Source: Planctomycetaceae bacterium (GTDB taxonomy: Bacteria > Planctomycetota > Planctomycetia > Pirellulales > UBA1268). Taken from it: 13,462 nucleotides of DNA. The stretch lies in assembly GCA_947440895.1 (NCBI GenBank), contig CANETO010000014.1, positions 1-13,462 of the forward strand. The letters run 5' to 3'. A model generated the notes under the pieces. That model did not search any database. It was not told where the DNA came from and worked only from the letters and a program-made list of their open reading frames with translations. Positions 1 to 8,565 of the stretch are shown one piece after another; positions within the stretch are counted from its first letter, which is position 1, and every line of letters starts with the position of its first letter. The position numbers were made by a program, and so were the translations under genes.

Positions 1-2
1 AG

Positions 3-149
3 GATCCCGCGGTGCCGATCAAGCCGCTTCACAAGATGACGAAACAGCAGGTGCGAGCGGAGCTTGAGCCGGCCGGCTTCGAAATGGTTCGGGAATTCGA
101 TCGGCTCCCCTGGCAGCACCTGCTCTTCTTGGGCAAGCGGCAGCCGTAG
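3..149 (+). CDS. C-terminal end of a class I SAM-dependent methyltransferase-like protein (5' truncated by window edge)
   Basis: An open frame enters from the left edge and stops at TAG 147-149, giving 48 residues. The visible part reads DPAVPIKPLHKMTKQQ, then a helix-like stretch (VRAELEPAGFEMVREFD), then LPWQHLLFLGKR. This pattern, a late 'K-Q-V-x-x-E-L-x-x-A-G-F' helix followed by a short hydrophobic strand (HLLFLGKR), is what class I methyltransferases show at their C-terminus. The SAM-binding motifs would lie outside the window, so the substrate and the methyltransferase call cannot be confirmed here. It faces the DUF393 gene tail to tail, with about 180 nt of non-coding DNA between them. 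Confidence 0.6.
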   Translation, partial: DPAVPIKPLHKMTKQQVRAELEPAGFEMVREFDRLPWQHLLFLGKRQP

Positions 150-172
150 AACTCAGCCGCCTCCGCGGCTCC

Positions 173-219
173 CTATGGCAGCCGACAGGTGCCGTCTTCA
201 CAGGATCCCGCGATCTGTG
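173..219 (-). pseudogene. Degenerate copy of the 3' end of the adjacent DUF393 gene
   Basis: Read on the minus strand, this segment encodes TQIAGSCEDGTCRLP followed by a TAG stop. The intact neighbour at 332-730 ends in LKIAGSCSDGTCRLP followed by TAG. At the DNA level 173-216 and 332-375 match at 37 of 44 positions, in the same orientation and 159 nt apart. In the frame of the match a TGA lies directly upstream, so nothing longer is open; a one-base frame change would continue as MAEHGVN, only loosely like the neighbour's IARHRL. The simplest reading is a remnant of a tandem paralogue or partial duplication. Alternatively it could be one copy of a dispersed repeat that also supplies the tail of the intact gene. 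Similarity is clear; origin is inferred. Confidence 0.5.
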
Positions 220-331
220 TTCACGCCGTGCTCGGCCATCCTGGCCGCCCCGGCTTGGCGACCTCCGGTCGCTGGTGCTGACCCGGGCCTCCGGCCCTGA
301 TCCATATCACTGATGATGGTGGGCATGGTTC

Positions 332-730
332 CTACGGCAGCCGGCAGGTGCCGTCGCTGCAGGAGCCCGCGATCTTCAGCCGGTGGCGGGCGATGAAGGC
401 ATAAAGACGCTGCCAGATCGGGAGCGTGCCCGGGATATGCAGGAGGAGGGCGAGGGGCCAGAGCAACACGAGTCGTCGCGAGAGATAGCGGACCGCGTCG
501 GCACCGCCACGGGCCTGCCCCTCGAGATCGACGACATACATCTGGCGGTGGAGTTCCTCAAGTGAAATCTCTGGAAACTCGCAGGCGACGCTCGGATCGT
601 GCAGTGATGTGAAGGCGAGGCTGCCTGACAGGTCGAACGATCGGAGCAGGGCGATCTGGCTACGGCAGAACCGGCACTTTCCGTCGTAGAGGACGGTGTC
701 GCGGGTCGGATGGTGGCGGGTGATGATCAT
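332..730 (-). CDS. DCC-family thiol-disulfide oxidoreductase (DUF393), 132 aa
   Basis: The N-terminus carries the family signature VLYDGKCRFCRSQIALL (residues 13-29), with the redox CxxC at Cys19-Cys22. It continues with the typical FTSLHDPSV stretch (40-48), the MYVVDLEGQARGGADAVRYL core (64-83) and a hydrophobic LVLLWPLALLLHIPG segment (87-101) that may be membrane-associated or buried. The length is normal for the family. The C-terminus ends in IAGSCSDGTCRLP with two further cysteines (124 and 129), which could form a second disulfide or metal site. The ATG at 730 is supported by GGTGAG a few bases upstream (minus strand). The family is predicted to act as a small thiol oxidoreductase; its partner is unknown. 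Gene end and stop are echoed by the degenerate copy at 173-219. Confidence 0.85.
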   Translation of the reverse strand: MIITRHHPTRDTVLYDGKCRFCRSQIALLRSFDLSGSLAFTSLHDPSVACEFPEISLEELHRQMYVVDLEGQARGGADAVRYLSRRLVLLWPLALLLHIPGTLPIWQRLYAFIARHRLKIAGSCSDGTCRLP

Positions 731-782
731 CGCTCACCAATCATGCTAGGAAGATTTCCGCCGAAGAACAGCGGTGCTGCCG

Positions 783-812
783 AGCGGAATCGCAGTTTCC
801 GCTAGCGGAATC
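783..812. promoter_or_regulatory. Cluster of AGCGGAA half-sites with a 14-bp perfect palindrome
   Basis: TTCCGCTAGCGGAA at 797-810 is a perfect 14-bp palindrome. A third copy of the half-site, in the longer form AGCGGAATC, occurs at 783-791 and again at 804-812, spaced 21 bp apart, close to two helical turns. TTCCGC recurs at 756-761. The cluster starts about 50 nt upstream of the DUF393 start (minus strand) and covers the stop codon of the upstream small gene (802-804). This arrangement resembles an operator for a dimeric regulator of the DUF393 gene, or a stem ending the upstream transcript, although no T-run follows. Function is inferred. Confidence 0.35.
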
Positions 813-1053
813 TCGGCTCCGACAGCGTGGCTCCGGCCGGGTCCTTGCCACCGGCCGCCGGCAGTGCGCAGAAGTGGAGGATCGTCACCGCTCCCGCCGA
901 GATCAGACCCCACGGCGCCCAGTCAGGCGCCGTGAAAACACTTGGATCGCCACGGCCATCCACTGGTAGCACGACCGCGGAGTCGATGAGCAGGAGTTCG
1001 GCGCCTGCGACACAGGCGAAGATTCCCGCCGCCAGAAATACGCTCTTCCACAT
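802..1053 (-). CDS. Small membrane protein with two predicted transmembrane helices, 83 aa, family not recognised
   Basis: From ATG 1053 the product begins MWKSVFLAAGIFACVAGAEL, a basic residue followed by a long hydrophobic helix (about residues 4-29). A polar stretch VDGRGDPSVFTAPDW (31-45) is followed by a second hydrophobic helix, APWGLISAGAVTILHFCALP (46-65), and a short polar tail. The frame stays open upstream to a TTG at 1149, but those 32 extra residues are low-complexity and the TTG lies in the arm of a stem-loop, so ATG 1053 is preferred. No strong ribosome site is visible for either. I do not recognise a named family; a two-helix inner-membrane protein is all that can be said. It lies between ftsH and the DUF393 gene, all on the minus strand. 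Confidence 0.65.
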   Translation of the reverse strand: MWKSVFLAAGIFACVAGAELLLIDSAVVLPVDGRGDPSVFTAPDWAPWGLISAGAVTILHFCALPAAGGKDPAGATLSEPRFR

Positions 1054-1142
1054 GGCTGCCTGCCCGCCGCCGGCGGGAACCGTACCTGCTACCTGAGCCG
1101 CTCCATCCACGGTGGATCCGGGGCTCTTCGGAGATATCGGCC

Positions 1143-1184
1143 GTCGCAAAGCCCTGCCTGCAAGGCAGCCGCTGTCTTTGCGAC
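1143..1184. terminator. Stem-loop downstream of ftsH
   Basis: GTCGCAAAG (1143-1151) and CTTTGCGAC (1176-1184) form a perfect 9-bp inverted repeat. Inside it CTGCC (1154-1158) and GGCAG (1164-1168) can form a second, nested 5-bp stem. It lies 43 nt beyond the ftsH stop codon on the ftsH coding strand. No T-run follows on either side, so it is not a classical intrinsic terminator. It may stabilise the 3' end of the ftsH mRNA or act with Rho. Confidence 0.4.
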
Positions 1185-1226
1185 CGTAACGGTTGTGTTG
1201 GTTACAGCGGTGGCTGCAAGGGCCGC

Positions 1227-3464
1227 TCAGCCGGTGCTGTCGGCTGGCCCGAGCCCCGCCTCAGACGTCTCGGCCGGCGCTATCCGCGGAGCCGCAGGTC
1301 CAGCCTGCGGTGGCACGCGCCGTTCCGCCTCGGTGCCCGGCACCAGTTGTGGCGTGCCCATGGCGGCCTCGATGATTGTCCGCAGTTCCTCGCCGTCGAT
1401 CACCTCGCACTCGATCAGCCGCCTGGTAATCGCCTCCAGCGCCGTCCGTCGCGACTCCATGATCCGTCGCACCCGATCCATGGCGGCGTCGATGATCCGA
1501 CGAACTTCCTCGTCGATCTCCCGCGCGGTCTGTTCACTGTGGCTCCGCGCGTGGGGAAGTTCAGCCCCGCCGCCGGCCAGGAATGGCGACCGCCCGCTCT
1601 CGCGGTAGGTCACGCGGCCAAGCCGGCTCATGCCGTAGTCCATCACCATCGAACGGGCGATGGCGCTGGCCCGTTCGAGGTCGTTTTGGGCACCCGTCGA
1701 GACGTCGGCGTAGACCATCTCTTCGGCGATCGTACCGGCCAGAAGCACCTCGATGCGGCTCTCCAATTCTGACTGCGTGAGCAGGTAGCGGTCGTCCTCC
1801 GGCCGCTGCATCGTGTAGCCCAGCGCCGCCAGCCCGCGGGGGATGATCGACACCTTATGCACCGGATCGGTATTGGGCAGCGAGAAGGCGACCAGTGCAT
1901 GGGCCGCCTCGTGGTAGGCGACGCGTTTCTTCTCGTCTTCGTGGATGACGCGTTTCTTCTTTTCCAGCCCCGCCGTCACTCGCTCGACCCCCTCGTTGAA
2001 TTCCTGCATGCCGACGGAGGTCTTGTTGTTGCGAGCCGCAAGCAGCGCCGCCTCGTTGACGAGGTTGGCCAGATCAGCGCCCACGAAGCCGGAGGTGATT
2101 CGGGCGATCTGTTCGATATTCACCGCGGGATCGAGTTTCACATTGGCGACGTGCACCTTCAGGATCGCCTCACGGCCACGGACGTCGGGCCGGTCGACAA
2201 GCACGTGCCGATCGAACCGGCCGGGGCGGAGGAGCGCCGGATCGAGCGTTTCGGGCCGGTTCGTCGCCGCGAGCACGATCACGCCGCTGTTGCTGCCGAA
2301 GCCGTCCATCTCGACCAGCAGGGCATTGAGCGTCTGCTCCCGCTCATCATGGCCACCGACGACGCTCGAGCCACGGGTCTTGCCGAGCGCGTCGAGTTCG
2401 TCGATGAAGATGATGCAGGGGGCTTTTGCGGTCGCCTGCTGGAACATATCGCGAACCCGGGCCGCACCGACGCCCACGAACATCTCGACGAAATCGCTTC
2501 CTGAAAGGCCGAAGAAGGGAACACCCGCCTCGCCCGCGATGGCCTTGGCCAGGAGGGTCTTGCCGGTGCCCGGCGGGCCGACCAACAGCACCCCCTTGGG
2601 GATGTGGCCACCGAGCACCTGATATTTTTCTGGGCTCCGCAGGAACTCGACCACTTCCCGCAGTTCGTCGACCGCCTCGTCGATACCGGCGATGTCGTCG
2701 AAGGTGATGCCGAGGTCCTCCTGCGCATACATCTTGCCACGGCTGCGTCCGAAGGCCATCGGGCTGCCCGCGCCACCGATCCGCCGCATCATCACGAAGA
2801 AGAGCAGGCCGAAGAGGCTCGTCAGGAACAGCATCGGCAGCCAGTTCTTCCAGGCGCTGGGTGCCTCTTCGTAGCGAAACGGGATGCCATGCTCCGACAG
2901 TTGCCGCATCAGCTGGCTCTCCGAGTTTTCGCTCGGCAGCTTTGCTGTGTGGAACCGGCGGAGTGTGCCCGCGGCGGTTGCGGCCGGCCGGCTGGCTGCC
3001 GGTTCGCTGCCCTGCTGCTCTGCTCGCGGCTTGGTGGCCTCTCCAGCAGTCTGTTCCCGCACGGTGCCCGACACTTGAAAGGCTCCGATCACGACGTCTC
3101 GGAGATCTCCGTATCGGGCGGTCTGACGGCCTTCGAGGCCATTCTGGGAGACGTCGACCCAGTGGATGGCGTCGTGGCCATCCTGGTCGCCGGTGGACGG
3201 CGTTTCCGCCGCCTGCTGGTGCGACACCTGGTTTCCGGCCGCCTGGCTTCCAGCCGCCTGTTTTCCAGCCGCCTGGCTTCCAGCCGCCTGGATCAGCTTT
3301 TCAAGATCGCTATAGGACAGTTCGATTTCGGGCGTCGCCGCGATCAGGCTCATGGCGAACAGGCCGGCGACCCCCGCCGCAATCAGCGACCAGAGCAGAT
3401 TCGAGCCTCCCATGTTCGTGCGTCGGTCCGCCGGTCGCTTGGTGGTCTCGCGTTTCTTGGCCAT
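1227..3464 (-). CDS. ftsH: ATP-dependent zinc metalloprotease FtsH, 745 aa
   Basis: Membrane-anchored AAA+ protease that extracts and degrades membrane and short-lived proteins. Numbering is from ATG 3464. There is one transmembrane helix near 23-43, then an extracytoplasmic region of about 160 residues that is longer than usual and carries QAAG[SKN] repeats (59-79). A second helix lies near 207-226. The AAA+ domain follows: Walker A GPPGTGKT (296-303), Walker B IIFIDELDA (351-359) and the second region of homology TNRPETLDPALLRPGRFD (401-418). The peptidase site is HEAAH (518-522), where most family members have HEAGH, with the third zinc ligand Asp in STGAQNDLERA. The C-terminal 45 residues are Pro/Ala-rich. 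A TTG at 3485 would add seven residues; ATG is preferred, with AAAGGGA 11 nt upstream. It is divergent from dxr-rseP. Confidence 0.95.
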   Translation of the reverse strand: MAKKRETTKRPADRRTNMGGSNLLWSLIAAGVAGLFAMSLIAATPEIELSYSDLEKLIQAAGSQAAGKQAAGSQAAGNQVSHQQAAETPSTGDQDGHDAIHWVDVSQNGLEGRQTARYGDLRDVVIGAFQVSGTVREQTAGEATKPRAEQQGSEPAASRPAATAAGTLRRFHTAKLPSENSESQLMRQLSEHGIPFRYEEAPSAWKNWLPMLFLTSLFGLLFFVMMRRIGGAGSPMAFGRSRGKMYAQEDLGITFDDIAGIDEAVDELREVVEFLRSPEKYQVLGGHIPKGVLLVGPPGTGKTLLAKAIAGEAGVPFFGLSGSDFVEMFVGVGAARVRDMFQQATAKAPCIIFIDELDALGKTRGSSVVGGHDEREQTLNALLVEMDGFGSNSGVIVLAATNRPETLDPALLRPGRFDRHVLVDRPDVRGREAILKVHVANVKLDPAVNIEQIARITSGFVGADLANLVNEAALLAARNNKTSVGMQEFNEGVERVTAGLEKKKRVIHEDEKKRVAYHEAAHALVAFSLPNTDPVHKVSIIPRGLAALGYTMQRPEDDRYLLTQSELESRIEVLLAGTIAEEMVYADVSTGAQNDLERASAIARSMVMDYGMSRLGRVTYRESGRSPFLAGGGAELPHARSHSEQTAREIDEEVRRIIDAAMDRVRRIMESRRTALEAITRRLIECEVIDGEELRTIIEAAMGTPQLVPGTEAERRVPPQAGPAAPRIAPAETSEAGLGPADSTG
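3228..3292 (-). repeat. 15-bp tandem repeat within ftsH encoding QAAG[SKN]
   Basis: Four 15-bp units (3228-3242, 3243-3257, 3258-3272, 3273-3287) plus a partial fifth differ at only a few positions. The second and fourth units are identical. On the minus strand they encode QAAGS, QAAGK, QAAGS and QAAGN in the extracytoplasmic region just after the first transmembrane helix. In-frame repeats of this length can expand or contract by slippage without breaking the reading frame. Confidence 0.85.
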
Positions 3465-3630
3465 GAGCTGGGAAATCCCTTTCAAACATGCTGTCGAGGA
3501 ATCGGCGCACCGGAACGACCCTCATCCTATGCGGGAGAAAACCTGGCGACAAACCCGCGCGAAAGTGGAAGTTTCGGCGCTGAACTTCTACACTTTTGCT
3601 GTCATCCATCGAGTTGTGCCCTCTGTTGCC
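3465..3630. promoter_or_regulatory. Divergent intergenic region between ftsH and dxr
   Basis: This 166-nt gap separates two divergent starts, so promoters for both genes should lie here. On the + strand TACACT (3589-3594) matches four of six bases of the -10 consensus, but the -35 position has no convincing partner. No clear ftsH promoter is visible on the minus strand. No coding potential is evident beyond in-frame extensions of the two flanking genes. Confidence 0.3.
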
Positions 3631-4832
3631 ATGCCCTTTATCCACCGCAGCGCGGCTGCCGACGTCCGTGCCATGGTCGGCGGCGAAGCTGCTGAGCCAC
3701 TGCGGGTCGCCGTGCTGGGATCCACGGGCAGCATTGGCAGAAGCACGCTCGACGTGATCGCAGCCTGCCCCGACCGGTTTACCCCCTATCTCCTGGCGGC
3801 CCACCGCAGCACGCGGCTGCTCCTCGAACAGGCCTGGGCCTGCCGGCCCCGCTGGGTGGTGATCGTCGACCCGGCCGCCGCCGCCGACATCGGCCCGGGC
3901 GCGCTGCCCGAAGGAACGAGCCTGGCTGTGGGGCCTGAGTCGCTTGACGACCTGGTGCAGTCTCCGGAGGTCGACCGTGTTGTCTCGGCGATCGTGGGGG
4001 CGGCTGGGCTGCGGAGCACTTGGGCGGCCCTCGAGGCTGGCAAGACCGTGGCTCTTGCCAACAAAGAGACGCTCGTGATGGCCGGTCCGCTCGCGCTGCA
4101 GCTGGCCGAGCGGACGGGGGGACGGATCGTCCCGGTCGACAGCGAGCATTCAGCCATCCATCAGGCTCTCCGCACCGGCTCGTCCAATGAGGTGACACGG
4201 ATCGTGCTGACGGCCAGCGGTGGGCCATTTCGCACGCGGCTGCCCGAGACGCTTATGCATGTCACTCCAGAGGAGGCGCTCAAGCACCCGACCTGGTCGA
4301 TGGGCCCGAAGATCACGATCGACTCCGCCACGATGATGAACAAGGCTTTAGAGCTGATCGAGGCGCGGTGGCTCTTCGGCCTGCCTGCGACGAAGTTGGC
4401 CGTGCTCGTGCATCCGCAGTCGATCGTGCATTCGATGGTGGAGTTCGTGGACGGGTCGGTGATCGCCCAGCTCAGCCCACCCGACATGCGGCTCCCGATC
4501 CAGTACGCGCTCTCCTACCCGGAGCGTTGCGATGGTCCGACGCGGCGGTTTGATTTCACCCAAGCCCTGTCGCTCGACTTCGCGGCTCCCGATCCGGCCC
4601 GGTTTCCGGCGCTGCGGCTGGGGCACGAGGCGGCTGCCCGGGGTGGCACTGCCGGCGCCGTGCTCAACGCCGCCAACGAGGAGGCGGTACGGGGATTTCT
4701 GGACGGCGTGATCAAGTTCACCGACATTGCAGAGGTGTGTGCGCGGGTGCTCGACGAGCATCCCTTTCAGCCCGATCCGTCGCTCGACGATGTCCGTCGA
4801 CTCGATGGCTGGGCCAGGCAGGAGGTCGTGAA

Positions 4833-4848
<16 letters not shown>
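3631..4848 (+). CDS. dxr: 1-deoxy-D-xylulose 5-phosphate reductoisomerase, 405 aa
   Basis: Catalyses NADPH-dependent rearrangement and reduction of DXP to 2-C-methyl-D-erythritol 4-phosphate, the committed step of the MEP isoprenoid pathway, in the cytoplasm. Visible motifs: nucleotide-binding GSTGSIG (30-36), ANKETLVMAGPLA (143-155), metal ligands Asp170 and Glu172 in VDSEHSAIHQAL, ASGGPF (195-200), the active-site loop with His219 and Trp222 (KHPTWSMG), Glu241 in NKALELIEA, and VHPQSIVHSMVEFVDGS (260-276). The length matches the family. The start is uncertain: ATG 3631 gives 24 residues before the Rossmann strand, ATG 3673 gives 10, and neither has a ribosome site; the frame is open further upstream into antisense ftsH. 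The 3' end overlaps rseP by 16 nt, so the two are probably co-transcribed and translationally coupled. Confidence 0.95.
4820..4825 (+). promoter_or_regulatory. Ribosome binding site that decides the rseP start
   Basis: AGGAGG lies 7 nt upstream of GTG 4833 inside the end of dxr. The other in-frame candidates, ATG 4839 and ATG 4848, would be 13 and 22 nt away, so GTG 4833 is the best-placed start. It is the strongest Shine-Dalgarno sequence noticed next to a start in this window. Confidence 0.7.
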
Positions 4849-6914
<2,066 letters not shown>

Positions 6915-7048
6915 CCTCGCATTGGAAAGCCCGAGCCGCCGGTGGCGGTGAAAGCCTCCGACTCGAGGGCAGGATAGCCCGACTCGCTCCGGCTTCCACC
7001 GACCCCCGGCTCCTCCAACGGCGTGGGTAGACGCAGGACCGAATCGAA

Positions 7049-7753
7049 ATGCAGTCTGGAACTCCCATGACGACGGCGGGCGACACGGCTCTGGTGGAGA
7101 CTCAGTCAGGAGCTGCGTTTCCGCCGGCGGGTGTGAGTGTGGTCGTGTTCGATGTGGTGGGCACGCTCGTCGAGCCGAGTCCGTCGGTGGCAGTGGCCTA
7201 TCAGCGGGCGGCGCTGCGGCACGGGCTGAACGTCGACGCGGCTGTCATCGAGCAGCGTTTCAAGGCGGCCTGGCGACGGCAGGAGATGGTTGATGCGGCG
7301 GCGGTGCCGGCGTTCGCCACGAGCCGCGGTCGCGAGGCCGAGCGTTGGCGGGCGATCGTCGATGACGTCTTTGGCGGCGAGCCAGTCTCGGCGACGATCT
7401 TCGCCGACCTCTGGGACCACTTTGGTCTGGTCGAGGCGTGGCGGCCTCTGGCCCACGGCCGCGACCTCGTGCGGCTGGCGGTCGATGCCGGTGTGACCGT
7501 GGCGCTGGCGAGCAATTTTGATGAGCGGCTGCTGGCGATCGCCGAGCAGCTCGAGCCGCTGTCATGGGTGCCGCATGTGTTCGCGTCATCGGAGATTGGC
7601 TGGCGGAAGCCGGCGCCGGAATTCTTCCGCTGGATCGAGCGGCGGCTGGGCTGTGAGCCGACCGAGGTGCTGCTCGTCGGGGATGATCCGGAACTCGACG
7701 TCGCCGCCGCCCGTCGGGCCGGCTGGCGGTCGCTGGGCGTTGCGGACCGCTAG
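7049..7753 (+). CDS. HAD-superfamily hydrolase-like protein with altered motif I, 234 aa
   Basis: Haloacid dehalogenase fold, usually small-molecule phosphatases. Motif I is VVFDVVGTLVEP, with the nucleophile Asp35 present; the second Asp of the usual DxD is Val37. Motif II is VALASNFDERL with Ser155. Motif III is the Lys187 in GWRKPAPEFF. Motif IV is VLLVGDDPELDVAAARRAG with Asp212-Asp213. The helical cap lies between about 45 and 140. Family members with 'FDxVGTL' form a HDHD3/REG-2-like group in which phosphatase activity is uncertain. ATG 7049 has AGGA 10 nt upstream; ATG 7067 would remove six residues and is also possible. It follows rseP after a 134-nt gap with no other recognisable content beyond a short CCGCC/GGCGG hairpin at 6936-6948. 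Confidence 0.85.
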   Translation: MQSGTPMTTAGDTALVETQSGAAFPPAGVSVVVFDVVGTLVEPSPSVAVAYQRAALRHGLNVDAAVIEQRFKAAWRRQEMVDAAAVPAFATSRGREAERWRAIVDDVFGGEPVSATIFADLWDHFGLVEAWRPLAHGRDLVRLAVDAGVTVALASNFDERLLAIAEQLEPLSWVPHVFASSEIGWRKPAPEFFRWIERRLGCEPTEVLLVGDDPELDVAAARRAGWRSLGVADR

Positions 7754-7782
7754 AGCGGAGGCGAGCGAGCATCTTGATGTCA

Positions 7783-7788
7783 TATAAT
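7783..7788 (+). promoter_or_regulatory. -10 element (TATAAT) of the toxin-antitoxin operon
   Basis: A perfect TATAAT sits in an AT-rich patch that stands out from the GC-rich surroundings, 20 nt before the antitoxin ATG. This predicts a transcript starting near 7795 with a leader of about 14 nt. No good -35 hexamer lies at the expected distance. TCATA (7780-7784) and TATGA (7797-7801) form a 5-bp inverted repeat around the element, a possible place for antitoxin autoregulation. The repeat is short and may be chance. Confidence 0.5.
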
Positions 7789-7808
7789 GCTGATGCTATG
7801 ATGCCTTC

Positions 7809-8093
7809 ATGCGAACAACCATCACTGTGGATGCCGACGTCGAGCAGCTGCTCCGACTGGCGATGCAGCAGAGTGGGCAGAGCCTGAAAACCACGCTCAA
7901 CCAGGCCGTGCGACGTGGCTTGGCCGGGACAATTGCTGGCGCGGCACAACCGCCGTTCCGGGTCGAGCCACAGCCCATGGGCCTGCGAGCTGGCATCGAT
8001 CCAGCACGGCTGCAGGAACTCGGCGACGACCTGGACGTGCAGGCGTTTCTCGAACTCAGTCGCCGCCTCCTGCCGGTCGCCAGGAAGCCATGA
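7809..8093 (+). CDS. VapB-type antitoxin with ribbon-helix-helix N-terminus, 94 aa
   Basis: The N-terminus MRTTITVDADVEQLLRLAMQ followed by SLKTTLNQAVRRGL (residues 25-38) has the strand-helix-helix layout of ribbon-helix-helix DNA-binding antitoxins. The remainder (about 45-94) would be the toxin-binding and inhibiting part. It ends in an ATGA overlap with the PIN-domain gene, the usual antitoxin-first operon order. No Shine-Dalgarno precedes the ATG. Such antitoxins neutralise the cognate toxin and repress their own promoter with it. The assignment rests on the fold pattern and on the neighbour more than on strong sequence identity. Confidence 0.85.
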   Translation: MRTTITVDADVEQLLRLAMQQSGQSLKTTLNQAVRRGLAGTIAGAAQPPFRVEPQPMGLRAGIDPARLQELGDDLDVQAFLELSRRLLPVARKP

Positions 8094-8524
8094 TCGTTCC
8101 GGATGCCAACCTGCTGCTCTATGCATACGACAGCGGTTCGCCGTTTCATGATCGGGCGAGGAAGTGGTGGGAGACGTCCCTATCCGGGAGCGAGACCATC
8201 GGTCTCGTGCATCCGGTGATCTTCGCGTTCGTTCGGATCGGAACGAGCACGCGGGCGTTCGAGCGTCCGCTATCGCTCGAACAGGTGTCGAAGCACGTGG
8301 CCGCGTGGCTCGATCGCAGCGTCACCAGAGTGTTGCAGTCGGACCACGACCACGTCACCCGTGTTTTCGACCTGCTGCACGGCATACAGGCCGCCAGTCC
8401 AAACCTCGTGACCGACGCGCAGGTGGCGGCCATCGCGATGGCGCACAAGGCGACGGTGCACACCGCGGATCGCGATTTCATGCGATTCAAAGGGCTTGAG
8501 TGTGTTTTCCCATTGGAGTCGTGA
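8090..8524 (+). CDS. VapC-type PIN-domain ribonuclease toxin, 144 aa
   Basis: A PIN-domain protein predicted to be a Mg-dependent endoribonuclease that cuts RNA when freed from its antitoxin. The N-terminal strand IVPDANLLLYAYD carries Asp5. NLVTDAQVAAIAMAHKA carries Asp109. VHTADRDFMRFKGL carries Asp127 and Asp129. These are the conserved acidic residues. The 'DANLLLYA... PVIFAFVRIGT... TADRDFMRF' layout resembles the Mycobacterium-type VapC subfamily (TIGR00028), in which the second-motif glutamate of other VapCs is not kept; here that position is Ala46. The length is typical. It overlaps the antitoxin by 4 nt (ATGA), with AGGA just upstream of the ATG. The pair looks intact and therefore potentially active. 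Confidence 0.9.
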   Translation: MIVPDANLLLYAYDSGSPFHDRARKWWETSLSGSETIGLVHPVIFAFVRIGTSTRAFERPLSLEQVSKHVAAWLDRSVTRVLQSDHDHVTRVFDLLHGIQAASPNLVTDAQVAAIAMAHKATVHTADRDFMRFKGLECVFPLES

Positions 8525-8565
8525 GAGACGATCTCATGTTTTCTTCCCTCTCCCAAGGTTCATCC

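Noticed and set aside
285..297. GGGCC-TCC-GGCCC hairpin considered as a terminator for the methyltransferase-like gene
   Set aside because: Only a 5-bp stem, no T-run, and more than 130 nt beyond the stop; such hairpins are common by chance in GC-rich DNA.
1054..1149. N-terminal extension of the small membrane protein from TTG 1149
   Set aside because: The added residues are low-complexity, the TTG lies inside the arm of the 1143-1184 inverted repeat, and the hydrophobic N-terminus fits a start at ATG 1053.
3228..3292. Regular 15-bp repeats considered as a CRISPR-like array
   Set aside because: The repeats are directly adjacent with no spacers and stay in frame with ftsH as QAAG units.
2604..3695. 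Long + strand open frame of 363 aa opposite the 5' part of ftsH
   Set aside because: It lies antisense to a clearly conserved protein, lacks recognisable motifs and is rich in Arg, Gly and His as expected for shadow frames in GC-rich DNA.
3310..4149. Minus-strand open frame of 279 aa opposite dxr, overlapping the 5' end of ftsH
   Set aside because: The opposite strand carries all Dxr active-site motifs and the other end is ftsH in another frame.
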